64,000 nt of DNA from Morella rubra. Its lineage: Eukaryota > Streptophyta > Magnoliopsida > Fagales > Myricaceae. The position numbers and the translations under genes are program-made. The notes below the pieces were generated by a model, which made no database searches, was not told the DNA's origin, and saw only the letters and a program-made list of their open reading frames with translations. Below are positions 11,853 to 30,104 of the stretch, one piece after another; position 1 is the stretch's first letter, and each line of letters starts with the position of its first letter. The stretch is from positions 26,718,795-26,782,794 of the forward strand of contig CM025856.1 in assembly GCA_003952965.2 (NCBI GenBank), in the 5' to 3' direction.

Positions 11853-14023
11853 AAAATTATTTATAGATATCCGTGCGAAAAGCTTTTTCCACATTGATTG
11901 AAGTTTCATCTGATTTTGGACTAATATACGTAGTTTGTCGAAATAAAATTCACGCGTTATAATTCTTTCCCTCTTTTTATTTTTTAATAATTTTATTTTT
12001 TTATTTTTTTATTTTTTATTCTTTTTTAATTTTTTGTTTTTAAAATCTTGTAAGATAGTTTTGTAAGGAGTGCACTCAAGAGTTAGCTTAATGATTTAAA
12101 CTTGGGTACCTTCCTTTTCAAAATTATTCTATAATATAAATATATTTAAAAATATTTACAAAATTAACATTTAAAACTTTACACACAAATTTTAATATCT
12201 TCTAAAAAAAAATTATAACAAATATTTTCTCTCTATATTTTTCATCTAACTCTAATATTTTTTATTAAACAATTACATCAAATCATCTCTCTTACATTTT
12301 TTTACAAACTCTAACAAAAATTAAATATCTTTAAACTTTTCGCTAATTTTTATACAAAAACCTATAAAACTCTAATATACATAAATATTAACAATTTTAT
12401 CAAAATCTTACAGTTTTTTACAAAAGAAACACCCCCAAGTTTTTTTTTCTTGATTAATGATTTTATAGCATTTGTTAAACTAAAATTTTATTACTTTTTT
12501 ACTTTTATCCATACACACGTTAAAAATTTTACAAGGCGTTTGGTTTTTATAATTTTTGTAAAATTTTGGTAAAATTTTAGGAAAATATTGTGATGGTGTT
12601 AAAAACGAGGTGGTATTAAAATTGGTGATAGGTGATAAAAATAAAAATAAAAATAAAATTTTAAAGTGTATTTGATAAAAATAAAATTTTAATAATTTTT
12701 TTACTAAAACTATAAAATACCTTATTATTTTTAATTTTATCATTCTTTCACCAATTTCAATATCACCTCATTTTTAACACTAACAATAAAATTTTGACAA
12801 AATTATCAAACACTGTGGACCTAAGTTTTGAAGCATAATGCTCCCTTTCAGACGTAGGTTTAAAATGTTTCCAGTGTTGGCCCCTTCGGAGTCTGTAAGT
12901 CCATAATCGTACAATTTGTGGGGCCGCATGGACTGTACGAACTCGCTTAGGATGAAGGGGAGAAGAAAAGGACGCTGGGTCACATTCTACTTTTCAGTTT
13001 TCACGGCGGTTGCAAGGTGAAAAGTCGAAAAGGAATAGGTGCTGCCACATCGCGATTCGCGTGATGGTGGTTGAAAAGGGTGTATTCGTCATGTTGTAAG
13101 CATTAAACATCTTCGAGGGTTCAACCCTGGCCGGCTTCTATGGTTTGCTTTCGGCAACTCACGACAACAACTATCCCATCTGCTACAGCCAGCTTAGTCC
13201 CACCTTCAATAAAACATTCATTCTTCGCTGTTTATTCTTAATTCTCGACGACGTTTTGCAAACACAACTCGCCTAATTGTTAAGCTCAAAAGAAAGCGTA
13301 ATTATTTTATAATTAAACGTTTTTTGGTATATTGTTTAACATAACGTAGCATAAGCTTGTGATTCCTGTCAAAGGACAAGACCTTTAAATAGTTTACCGG
13401 ATTGAGGACCCGAGGGAGCTGGGCCAAAGACGGGTTGAAAACGCTCATTCTTTCATCTTAAAACAAAGAAAACAATTTAGGACACAAGATTCTGCCTTAA
13501 GGAGATTTCTTTGATGCCTTTATTAATCGTCATATTTCTTTGTATATCTTTTTTGTTTACTGGTTCCTTTATGAGAAGATGAACCCACCCCTTTGCTTCG
13601 TTTTTTTCTTCCATAATCCCCCTTTCTTCATGTGGGCCTGGGCTTTTTTCGGCCTTTTTTCCACAGTCCAAGCCCTTGCATCCCTAGACCTTATCCATCA
13701 CATCCACTCTTTCTTTAGGCACCAGTTCTGTCAGGCTTGTCCGTCCCCCTCGATTGGACCGAGTCGACTTATTTCTTATCCCCTTCTCTAATCTTTTGAA
13801 CCGCTAGTCAGAGGCTGCAATCATGGTTGCTTGTGTGAGCTTTCATACCTTATAAAAGCTTCTACAACAATCCTTTCATGGACTCCCTATCACAAGGAGA
13901 CACTTGTGGCCCTAGTCTAGCAGGCCTATGCCTGACTATATTTGGGTTTCCGGTTAATGGCTTTTATAGTAAGGAAAAATTTCTCCTCCACCATCAGCCT
14001 CTATAAGTTTGTTTGTTCATGCT

Positions 14024-14666
14024 CAGTGGTGGAACTAGGAATTTATCTTTGGGGAGAAGGGCCAAAATAATATTATAATATTTGTTTATTTTTATATTTT
14101 ATAATTTTGCTATATATAAAATATGAAAAAGTTTGTATAAAACAACTCAAATTGTGAAAATTATTCTCAAAGAGTTGTCTTGACTTAAGAATATATACCA
14201 ATTTATATTTGTTGAGATAATAATACAAAGTAGATATAAACAAGAAAGAGTTTGAAAATACTAGAAGAGCAGACAACATTCATACTCTCTATTTTTTAAA
14301 TAAATATATTTTTAACTTTCAAAACTTTTTACTATTCAAAAGTTAGAGTTTTAAGAAAAATTCTAGATTTTTGAAGACTTAAGTTGAATCTAGAATTTTT
14401 TTAGTGCAATTAAATGTGTTTTTAAAATCTGTCCAAACTAAAAATGATAAGTTATTGGTAAATATTCAAGGTCAAAATTTGTATTTCAAATTCCTAAGAG
14501 GCTAAGAAAATAAATTTTGAAAGTTTTTTATGGGGACATTTTTGAATTTTTTTTTTTTTTTGGGGGCGCAAAAAATGTTTTCTCAAAAATTGGCATATGG
14601 GCAAAGGGGGAGGAGAAACTTTTCAAAATCTTTGGGAGGAGCCGTGCCCCCCTCCCTCCGCCACTG
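14024..14666. mobile_element. Non-autonomous hAT-like element
   Basis: 643 bp starting CAGTGGTGGA and ending TCCGCCACTG (terminal inverted repeats with one mismatch). It is flanked by the imperfect 8-bp pair TTCATGCT (14016-14023) and TTCGTGCC (14667-14674). CAGTGGCGGA-like ends with 8-bp duplications fit hAT elements. The interior is AT-rich with poly-T/poly-G runs and no transposase. The flanks match an uninterrupted relative at 14835-14914. Confidence 0.6.
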
Positions 14667-14834
14667 TTCGTGCCCTCTCGGTGTGTGGTTATTTCTCTCT
14701 TTCTTAAATGCCTAGAAAAAGAGAGAAGTAGCCCAACTGATGTCCCCCTCATCGGTCAAGAGGTTGAAGGACTTGTGGTTCATGAGTTTGTCTTCCCCCG
14801 CCAAAGGATAGAACCTTTTGATAGTTAGAATGTG

Positions 14835-14914
14835 AGTCTCTATAAACTTGCTTATTTATGCCCTCTACCTGTGCAGTTATTTCCCCCTCCTTCCTTACTT
14901 GCCTAGAAAAAGAA
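14835..14914. repeat. Uninterrupted relative of the hAT-like element's target site
   Basis: This stretch (CTCTATAAACTTG...TATGCCCTCTACC...TTGCCTAGAAAAAG) is a diverged copy of the two flanks of the 14024-14666 element (13997-14023 joined to 14667-14726). It represents the site without the insertion and implies a local tandem duplication before the insertion. Confidence 0.5.
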
Positions 14915-15475
14915 AGGACACCGGCTGCATGAATGTATCAGCCTACATTTGCAGCGAGTTGCTACAGACTCAGTGGTAGGCCCAGCTGGAGACCAGCCAA
15001 AGGGATCTCCTAGTTGAGTTGTCCGTGGAGTCTGCCGTCTTGGTTTGCTTATGTCGTGTCTCATTGATTTTAATTTTGGTTTCTGATTTCACAACTAAAA
15101 GGCAGTTTATAGTTTGAGAATCCAATATGGGGTCGACTCTAATATGACGTTACCACAATTTAGAATGCCCGCAGAAGCGACCAGCAGGCTCGAGAAGCTA
15201 AAAGCTAATTAAGAAGCATCTTAAATCCTTAATCCAGAAGAGTGAACCGCCAGACACCTGGATCATGACGACCTATTGCCATTGCTGAAGTCATCTCAAT
15301 TCTGCTTCAAGTGCGTTATTTTGAATCAAATGATCAAAAGGTTATTCCATACTTTCTATCTGCGATTTACATATAATTGTGAGGGCACATTGCTGATGGC
15401 CGGTTTGGTCCAACACGTTTTGGCTACAATGGTAAATCTTTATCAGTTGCGTGCAATTCTCCGGAAATAATTCAG

Positions 15476-18400
15476 CTATACGTTCAGAAGATGAAGTCTT
15501 TCTCGCTGTTCGCCTATCACTGACAAAACAGTAGCAGCAATATGTTTTGAACTAAGCCCTGCCTCTTGAATCTGGTCGGTCTGAGAACCGTGCTCAATAT
15601 ATCTATCAGGGAGCGTCATTGCCCTCCACTACACCCACAGAAAACAGTACAAATTAGCACTGGTAAACGGAGGGATGTCATCAAGCATGTAGTCAGGGAT
15701 GGATTATAATAAATAAATATATTACCTTCAGATTTCCATCAAGCAATCCATTCAAGCCCAAGAAGTGGGAAACATGAGAGCTGAATCCTCCAATTGATCC
15801 TTCTTCGACAGTGATGAGGACTTCATGCTGTTGAGCTAGGCGTCTGATCAAATCTCCATCAAGAGGCTTGCAAAATCGTGCATCGGCCACAGTTGGTGAG
15901 ATGCCAAGAACTTGAAACAGCTCTGCCGCTGCCACACAGCTTTGCACTATTGTCCCATATCCCAATATAGCCACCCTGCTTCCCTCCTTTAGCACCCTTC
16001 CCCTACCAACCTATATATGTTTCAGTGTTTGAGTTAGGACAATACGGCCAAGAATGTTTGGGCACCTCCGATATTAGACGGTGCATATATAACATAGGAA
16101 GAGAATATATATACTTAAGTATACCTCCAACTGTGTCCCTTTGTTATTGGGTGGAAGAATCGAACCAATGCCACTTCCTCTTGGGTACCTAAAGCAGCTA
16201 GGGCGGTCATCAATGGCAGCAGCTGTGGCCACCATGTGCATGAGTTCAGTTTCGTTTGAAGGAGCCATGACCACCATGTTAGGTAAACAAGCCAAGAAAG
16301 TTGTGTCAAAGGCCCCGCAATGGGTTGGACCATCAGCACCGACAAGGCCAGCCCTGTCTATTGCAAATCTCACAGGAAGCTTCTGTAGGTCTACGTCATG
16401 AACAACCTGCATCACCACCCACAACACTATGAAATTCTGAACGGAAGTCGTCTCCATAACTCGCGCCTCAAGAATTAGATGGCCGAAAACTTTTATTCAA
16501 AGTTCCTAAGCTACATGAATCTCAGATGTATTTTTCCTGTACTCGGAGGAAACAATATTCTAAATGATTCAGTAATTTTTAATCAGGTCAAGATCATATA
16601 TGCCCCTATTTCCGTAGAAGTAGATTGATACTGAAAAACAAAAAAGCTGTGACTTTTTGAAAATATGCAGAAAACAGAATTGATGATGCCGAGAGCAAAA
16701 CAAGATAAAATATTTGATGGATGACTTTATTCACCTGATCAAACCCTCTTTGTAGAAACGAAGAGTAGATGGCACAAAAGGGCTTAAGTCCTTCAGCAGC
16801 TAAGCCAGCAGCGAAGGTAACAGCATGTTGCTCAGCTATCCCGACATCGAAACATCTATCCGGGAATCGCTTCTGGAATAAATTAAGTCCTGTTCCCCCT
16901 CCCATAGCAGCATGAATGGCTACAATTCTATCGTCTTCCTCTGCTTCAGCAATCAATGACTCCGCAAAGTACTTGGTGTATGACTGAGTCCTCGATTGGG
17001 ACTTCAGCTGTTTCCCTGACTGAGGCTCAAACTTCACGACACCTAAAGGTAATACAAAAAAGTTCCCTTAAACACATGTTAAGACAATATTATTTCAAAC
17101 GAGCTTTGAGAATCCTGCATGATACTCACCATGCATTTTATCAGGCGCAACCTCGGCAGGAGCATAGCCTTTTCCTTTCTCAGTGACAACATGAATGAGA
17201 ACCGGTCCAGGAGCTGGCATGGCCTTGACCTTCTTCAAAATATAAACAAGGTCCTCCACGTTATGGCCGTCTACTGGACCAACATAGTACAGTCCGAGTT
17301 CTTCAAACAAACATGCCCCAGCACCTGTCACCATCCCTCTCATGCAGGAATCAAGCTTTGCAGCAATTTCATGCGCTTGCCCTCCCATTTGCTTCGTAAT
17401 GCCCTGTTTGGACAGATGAAAATTTTATTTTGTTGGGAAAATAAAATGAAATTACGACAAATGCATGTATGGTTCATTTAAGAACGTGAGCACTCGAAAG
17501 GGCTCATACTACAATAGCCTAGAGGTTGGGCTTGGGCTTGGGCTTGGGCTAGGGCCAGATTCATTTCTAACACGGGCTTTTATCTCACAATAACCATATT
17601 TTAGCCCATCTCATTTTAAAGGATCCTATCCATCTGGGCCTAGGGCCCAAATCTGATGGGAAATTAAAACAATCATTTATAAAATTAGGTAAGGTTGAAA
17701 ATTTTACCTTTGCAACCTCACGTAGCTGGCGAAGCTTGGTACTGGATTGTAGCCGGGATAGGCATCTGCTTAGGGCTCCAACGGGAGGCGCAGGGCCGTC
17801 CAGAGTGGCAGTGGGCAAGGAAACTTGTTCATTGTCGTTCAAAATGATGATGAGATTTGTGTCAAGGTAACCCGCATTGTTCATTGCCTCGTATGCCTGT
17901 CCGGCTGTCATGGCCCCATCGCCTATAACCGAAATTACGTGGTTGTTCTTCCCCAGCAAGTCTCTAGCAACTGCCATTCCTGAAAGGAATTGTTCATAGC
18001 GAAGCCGTTCGTGAGAGTTGGAAATAACAAAGCAGCCCTACTTTAGCTGCCAGACTCGGGTGGACAAAACATAAAAGCCGTAGGACTTGTTGCAAAACCG
18101 AAGGCCCACCTAGGATCTCTAACATCCTTGATGTTATATCTTCTTGTAAATGGAAAACAAATAGAATAAAATAACTCTCGTTGTCAGATTTAGCAGTTAG
18201 CATCTGAGTTTGCTTTAAGTGTAAGCCAACGACTTCCACCATTAATTTCGGTTGATATGGAGCTTTTGTCTTTGCAGCTGGTCAAAGAACTTTTAGCTTG
18301 AAACTAAACTCAAGAGACAACGATGCACCTAGAATTTGCCGTACCTAAGCCAGCTGAAATGCTAGTTGAACTATGGCCTGCGCCGAAGGCATCATGTACA

Positions 18401-19341
18401 CTCTCATCCCTCTTGGGGAAGCCAGCAAGCCCAAAAGTTTGTCTAATTGTATGCATTCTCGATCTTCTGCCGGTTAAAATCTTATGCGGGTAGGACTGCA
18501 AATTTCCAAATTGTTCCCATAAGCAAGAATTTCTTGGGGCCAAAAAGAAATGACATTTATAGAAAAATTGAAACACTATGATGGTTAATGGATAATTACC
18601 TGATGTCCAACATCCCAGATAATCTTGTCTTCAGGACTGTTGAATACATGGTGAAGTGCTACTGTTAGCTCAGCCACCCCTAGGCTTGAACTTAGGTGGC
18701 CCCCGGTCTTGGACACACTATAAACGATCTCTTCTCGGAGTTCATCGGCTAAAAGCCCAAGTTCCTAAAATAACGATTGTTGGAAGATCAATTGCAAAAG
18801 CAAAAAGAGTCCTATTAGATTGATCAATTCCAAAGTTGGTTCTCTTAGCCGCCAAACGAACCATCATGCCAATGCTTACCTCAATGGAAAGATTTTTCAT
18901 GTGAATAGGGTAGTTTATGGTGTCAAGAACTGGAGTGGAGGGCTTCTCTCCCGAGAAATTGAGGCACTTCCTGATCTGTCCATTCTGCCTTTTTATCAGG
19001 CCTCTGTTCGACGGGGTTCTTTGGTCATCACTTGCACTATGTTCCAGAGCAACTATCGGTTTATTGAACTGAAGAATGAAAGAGGATAGACTGTCAAAAC
19101 ATGCTCTACCTTTTACATAAAAGCAGGAAGCCTCTTTGACTTACTATTAATATTTGAAGTTGCTTAAAAGAAAATGTGTAGTACTTTGTCAACCAGAGAG
19201 AGAGACAGAGAGAGAGAGAGTGACCTTCAGCTCCCGGGGCAGAGGACCAATAGTAGTTGAATTCAGCGAGCTTGGAAAAGAATTTGCATCTTGAGAATAG
19301 AAACATGGCAGAAAACTGGTTCTGAGAACAGAAGAAGCCAT
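15476..19341 (-). CDS. DXS2: 1-deoxy-D-xylulose-5-phosphate synthase, clade II (DXS2 type), plastid
   Basis: Complete gene of ten exons: 19225-19341, 18880-19068, 18600-18764, 18345-18495, 17708-17979, 17130-17403, 16735-17042, 16125-16406, 15726-16010 and 15476-15628; 731 aa. It makes DXP from pyruvate and glyceraldehyde-3-phosphate using thiamine diphosphate, the entry and flux-controlling step of the plastid MEP isoprenoid pathway. A Ser-rich N-terminus ([10 protein letters not shown]...) fits a transit peptide. Visible motifs are the active-site His in [10 protein letters not shown] (about 198), the ThDP/Mg motif GDGAMTAG (227 on), the catalytic Glu in VGIAEQHAV (about 460) and the DRAG block. 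The tail [20 protein letters not shown] resembles DXS2 (clade II, inducible, specialised terpenoid supply) rather than DXS1 (PMVLPDRYIDHG). Every exon junction keeps frame. The exon 2 start at 19068 was chosen because reading further upstream meets a stop. Confidence 0.95.
17525..17558. repeat. GGGCTT hexamer repeat in a DXS intron
   Basis: Tandem (T/C)TGGGCT-type hexamers inside the 304-bp intron between the exons at 17708-17979 and 17130-17403. The surrounding intron is also unusually rich in GGGCC words. Confidence 0.6.
19195..19220. repeat. GA/CT microsatellite beside the DXS exon 1 splice donor
   Basis: An AG-rich dinucleotide run (CT on the gene strand) starts a few bases inside DXS intron 1, next to the donor at 19223-19224. 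Confidence 0.7.
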
Positions 19342-19430
19342 GCTGCTCTTTAAACAAAAATGTTGATAAGCAAAGACTCTCGGGGGTTGTAGAGGACAGT
19401 AGAGCTTGAAAAAAAACCATCCGTTGAGGG

Positions 19431-19442
19431 GGCTTTTATAGG
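19431..19442 (-). promoter_or_regulatory. TATA box of the DXS gene
   Basis: On the minus strand this reads CCTATAAAAGCC, a near-consensus TATA box about 95 bp upstream of the DXS ATG, leaving room for a short 5' UTR starting near 19405. A TACGTGGG motif (19469-19476) lies about 30 bp further upstream. Confidence 0.65.
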
Positions 19443-19714
19443 AGAAGTTAGAGCGGAAAGTGGGGTCATACGTGGGAAGGAGGAAATGCTAGCTAGGGCC
19501 AGTCTATGACTCAAGCTGAGTCTTTTTTTTTTCTTTCTTAATCACGGTGAAAAGCATTAAAAAACTAATCCAACCACAAAAGAGTCACAGAGCAAAATGT
19601 CCAACGGAAGCTACTACAAAAACCAGAAAACCGATGCGAAGCTGAGTCAGTTTCACTGACGCGTGCAAAAAGTATATTATTCGGACGCACAATTTTCACC
19701 CATAAACTATCGAA

Positions 19715-20050
19715 GTAGTGGTAAATTATATTTAAATTACCATTTTTAATATATTACATCTTCAAACTACTAATGTTATATATTTTACACCATAAACTAC
19801 CCATTTTGACACATTAGACATTCCAAATACTAATATTAAACATTTTGCACCCTCCATTTGACAATAATACCCTTAAAAAATTAATGAATTGACAACAATA
19901 TCTAAGGGCATTATCGTCATTTTAGTTTGAAAATTTGATAACGGGTGCAAAGTGTTAAAAATTGGTAGTTAAAGATGTAATGTGTCAAAATTAATATAGT
20001 ACAAAGTGTAAATATATATAATTCGTAAGTAAAAAGTGTATTTTACTCCT
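19715..20050. mobile_element. Degenerate foldback (MULE-like) element
   Basis: Two long imperfect inverted arms face each other. The left contains TTTTGACACATTAGACAT and TGCACCCTCCATTTGACA; the right contains their diverged complements (AAGATGTAATGTGTCAAAAT, AACGGGTGCAAAGTG). They meet around 19870-19910 (AATACCCTTAAAAAATTAA against TCTAAGGGCATTATCGTC). The arrangement matches non-autonomous Mutator-type foldbacks, but no clean target duplication could be fixed. Confidence 0.45.
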
Positions 20051-23000
20051 TTCTTTTTTCTAAACAATCGAAACTTTATAAGGAATGTCCCAAGATACAA
20101 ATGATTGTTCTTTCCACAATTGGGACGGTGAAGATCTTGCAAGCAATTACTCCATGTCACTTTCCCGAAAATAGAGAAATGAAAAATTGGTCTATGTCCA
20201 CAAACAATTTGCTCCATGTCGGCTTCCGAAAACCCTCCCCTAAAAAAGATTTCAAATTATGCAAGTCGTATCTTATATGCAATTCCTTTGAAATATATAT
20301 GCAGTTCAAATTAATTTTTAATAATATATTAACCAAATTCAAAATGATTGATTCTAAATATAAATGCTCTTCAATTTTTCTGAATTCAAAACTATTGTTT
20401 CAGATCATGATTCGTGGTTGTGGTGCAGGTTGAGAATTGAGACCGAGACCATATTAAAACTTAGAATGGATAAATTAGCCCTTGAGCCGGAGGAGAGATT
20501 TATTGTTTAAAAAGAAGAATGTAATTATTTGTCCTAAAATTAGGAAAGAACTGATCAGAAGCCCTGCAGAAAGTCTCTGGACGGTCCCCAAAAATAATGC
20601 CCCTACGTTTTCTGGACTTAATTCTCGTACGGAGAGTTGCAAAATTGTGCACGTTTAGCATAAGCTCCTATTATATGGGCACAGTACATTAAGCATAAGC
20701 TGGAAAATAGACATGAACTAAATCATGAAGATCACTGAAGTAAAAAGCCGCCATCCAATGTTTGCCGCAACTGGTCAATCAAAGAAACACCTTAATTAAT
20801 CAATACTGTCAGATCAACAGGACGCCAGGACCCACTATTTGTTCATATCCTTGACCAGTTTAAGGAGTAGCCAAACGCGTTAATTTGTCCTACTTCCATG
20901 CACGTACGCCACCGCACTGCATATATATTAACAAATTACTTTCCTTTTCAATGTAGTCGATCGGAATTAAAACATAAGTGGGAGTAACACGGAAATAGGC
21001 TGTCCGCAGTTGCTTCTTTTCCACTTGCAGAATTCCAATGTAGCAGCTAGCTTAAAGTATATCTCTCCCCAAACTTATAATAAGATACAGAGACAGAGAG
21101 CACGGGAATCACGTGGTAAGGGCGAAAATACAAATCTGTCATTTTCCTTTCAACATGAAAACTCACTATAAATCAATTGGCCTATGTAAATTAAGTAGTA
21201 GGTATAAGATCCACTAGGGTATGTTTTCGTTTATTTTACTGGCCAGACTAGTTGGGCATTAATGGGCATTCACTTTAGGGGATTATTGTTGTGGATGTAT
21301 ATCGTTTAAGATTATATATATATATCATCTTTTGTTGCGTCTACCACGCTTAACTTTTACCTTTCCACCGCCATGGGCCCATGAGATAAGGGTCGACCTT
21401 AAAACATGTGTTACAGGACAATAATGATTTTTTTTTCTCTTGTATTTATGAAGTTATAATTTATTTTGGTAATTCTAACATGTTCTTTAATTACTTTCTG
21501 TAGAACGCCATACTATAATTCTAACGTGTAGACCGGGTGAGAATATTAAAGAATATAATTTAAATAATAAAATTTATTTCTTTTTATCAGTGTAAAAACT
21601 TTTTAATAAAATTTATTTCTTTGTAACGGATCCCTCAAAATTCTAGACAATCTATGAACAGCATGCCGGTCGAGTTCGACGCAAAGGGTCTTCAGCTTAG
21701 AAATAAAGATGGATCAAGCGTGTAATTTTAAGTATTCCTCTAACACTACGAGGGTAAAATCACTTGCCAAATTATGGTAAATTAGTCAGTAATGGAAGAT
21801 GCTGGGAATAATTGCCTCAGGCGAATCACGCGCATAAGCCATGATCAATAGCTTTGATGCTCGTGTTTCATGACTTCCGAAAGCTTTCCGTGACCCCGGG
21901 TGATTTGTAATTTTTCAAGGGCATGGAGCACGAGTTTGTCGTTGAGTCAAATCAGTAGTTACTGTAGGACCTGTACCGGTGTTAGACAAACGAGGTTCTT
22001 GTTAGAGAGAGTTCGATGTCCACTAAAAGTTCGACCATTATGGCTCGATTGAGAGCGGCCCTTGGGCCCAGTAGCCGTAACTATCTGAAAGGCAAGGTGC
22101 CAATTTCACCCCTCGTCCAATCAACATGACAAAATGAAAGGGCTAGACCCTAGCCGGTTAACCCTTACCAAAATAATTGAATAACGTATGGCTATCAAGA
22201 GAAACGTTTTCAAAACCCTGAAATTAATAGCGATAGTGATGGAGGGAAATTCAGGTCTAATTACGTGGAATAAGATCACGTCGTTACAATACCCATGACA
22301 GAAAGGAGCTGTACTAGGAATCTCTCTCTTAAACAAGACGGCCAGTTGACAATGCTGTTTTGTTTGGTCCTATTAGGTAGGCAATAGGCACAAGCAATTT
22401 TCTTCCGTGAATGACCCGATACAGGCACAAAATTTGACTAAACAGAATCAAACAAGTACTGACATATATCTACTGGCACTTGAAACTTTTTACCCGCTTA
22501 GAAAAAAAATAAAAACTTTTTACCCTTGTAATTTATTTGTAATTATATTTTATACAAGGTAAATTTATCATTTTAATAAAATAAAATAATAATTTCTGTT
22601 TAAATTAACGGAGAGGAGATACAAAATATAGCCGGTTGGTAATTAGGCGAAATGTGTAACACCTCAATAATGGGGAGAGCAAAAAATATTTTTTTTCTTT
22701 TTCTGTTGTCTAGCCTTGGTAAAGAAAATGAGAGGAGGAAGATCATCATGAATAGATGAGATATGATATGATTTGTACTTGTGAGTGGCAAATGACCGAA
22801 CGAAATATGCATGCGAACCTTACAATATTTTGTTGGAAAACGCCATTAGTACGGTTGCACCTAACAACGTATTTCCTCGTTACCGCCCGCAAATCTGAAC
22901 CTCAAGCGCTAGGTCACACAATAGCTAGGTCTCCATATCATGCGGTTCTACTGGTCCCGTGTGATTTCTATTACATGCAAAGGTTTCATAGGCACGTACG

Positions 23001-23397
23001 ATTGGGGAGGGGGGGCAGAATCTGCCAATCTGGCCCTTTCTACAACTATAAACGAAAAATTAAGCCAAACACACCCGCTTGCTTGAACTAATGATTCATG
23101 ACCAAGCATCGACTGAGGCCGAAGAAACGGAATCTTGCAACAATTCTTGTATTGTCATCAAATGTAGGTTTTTGAAAACGGAGAAAAGTGACAACAAAAA
23201 TAAGAGCCAAATGGTCATATCTATGATGGCAAATTGTACATGTGTGTACAAGGTGATTTCCTTACAAAGTCCAAGTGACATAACCGCACCCATGAAAAAA
23301 AATCTATATGATGAGTCATATAGGAATTAACTGCTGTCACCCCTACTTCTATTCCCGCCAGGCAGCAAGCTTCTCTTCTTTATCGGAACTGAAAGGC

Positions 23398-29133
<5,736 letters not shown>

Positions 29134-30104
29134 CTACGATTTCGCTCTGTCCTGACTGAAACAGTAAGCAGGTGCTTGGGTTAATGAATCTTGCAGTACA
29201 GCGCCAACCTCGAATGTCATCACGTGTGTAGATATCCCTGCAGAATGGTAACCTCAAAATTCAGATTAAAGTAGGTCGAAGAAACAGACAATTTATGTTA
29301 GTGGGAAGTGCACACATTTACATGTACCCTGCAAGCAGAAACAAAATTTTGATACCCCACGTCAAAATCCTATTAAGATGAACGGAACCTTAAAATGATT
29401 AAGTACCTTCTTATTCCAATTTCATTCCAAATTAAAGAAAAAAACAATCCAATTAACCTATTAACTGTGTGTTATTTAGGGGAATTGAGACAAGACTTTC
29501 CAGCTTCAAGACGCCAAGTTTCCAAAAGATGCGTGTTGTACCAAAATCAGTGACTGCCCTATGTGATTAGTAATCCACACCTTACTAAACCAATAATAAT
29601 AATACTTAATATGTAACTTTTCAACAGAATTAAGCACATACCGTCATAGAAATCCCACCGAACTGGCCTCCTAGTCATGACATCCTCGTAGTACCAAATA
29701 AAATCCACCTTCTCCCAAACGTTGCACAGAAACCCATCCGTGACCGTAGTTCCAATGTAATTAGCTCCATCGAGAAAATCAGGACGAGGAATGCCCACCA
29801 CAAAGTCCATGACTTGGCATGCCCCTTGTGCGCCTAGTGTATAGTAAAACGACGTGCCGTTATTCCATTCAATATCGTAGAGTACCTCACCTAGTTGCTT
29901 CTGAAATATGTTGACGTTCCGGCCTTTAGGCCAGTCGTACCACAGGTCGCTCATTTGGAGGCGACTTGTGCTCAAGTTCATGTAGAGAAGAGCGTGAAAC
30001 TGCTCGGGCCACGGCGAGGGAGTTGGGGTGAAACGAGGCCATTCAGAGGAAGAAATAACAAGTGGTAGGATCAGATAGGCTAAGCAAAGCAGATTGAGCT
30101 TCAT
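29134..30104 (-). CDS. Secreted At4g14100-like protein of unknown function
   Basis: Two exons: 29642-30104 (ATG at 30104) and 29134-29237 (TAG 29134-29136), with a GT-AG intron of about 400 bp; 188 aa. Residues 1-19 ([20 protein letters not shown]) form a hydrophobic signal peptide, so the product is expected in the secretory pathway or outside the cell. The mature part begins [20 protein letters not shown] and contains [37 protein letters not shown] and [20 protein letters not shown]. The C-terminus is [19 protein letters not shown]. This is the conserved plant family of Arabidopsis At4g14100/At3g23760, often labelled 'transferase, transferring glycosyl groups' without biochemical proof. The gene looks intact. 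Function is unknown. Confidence 0.88.

Larger units (their letters stand above)
7398..15475. other. Long AT-rich intergenic tract
   Basis: About 8 kb between COL5 and DXS with no gene I can support. It holds the COL upstream region, an unrecognised 85-codon frame (8517-8774), and three transposon-like elements with terminal repeats (10938-11134, 11414-11852, 14024-14666). Two further AT-rich stretches (about 9175-9480 and 12535-12825) look MITE-like but have no defined ends. Confidence 0.6.
19342..23397. other. Intergenic region between DXS and ARL1
   Basis: About 4 kb with the DXS promoter at its left end and the ARL1 3' UTR at its right end. A degenerate foldback element lies at about 19715-20050. 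The rest is AT-rich with no supported gene. Short frames at 20101-20433 and 22756-23091 have no recognisable domain. Confidence 0.6.

Noticed and set aside
14517..14828. 103-codon plus-strand frame
   Set aside because: It crosses the right end of the hAT-like element and low-complexity T/G runs, so it is not a gene.
17525..17558. Possible telomere-like repeat
   Set aside because: The unit is GGGCTT, not the plant telomere unit TTTAGGG, and it is confined to one intron.
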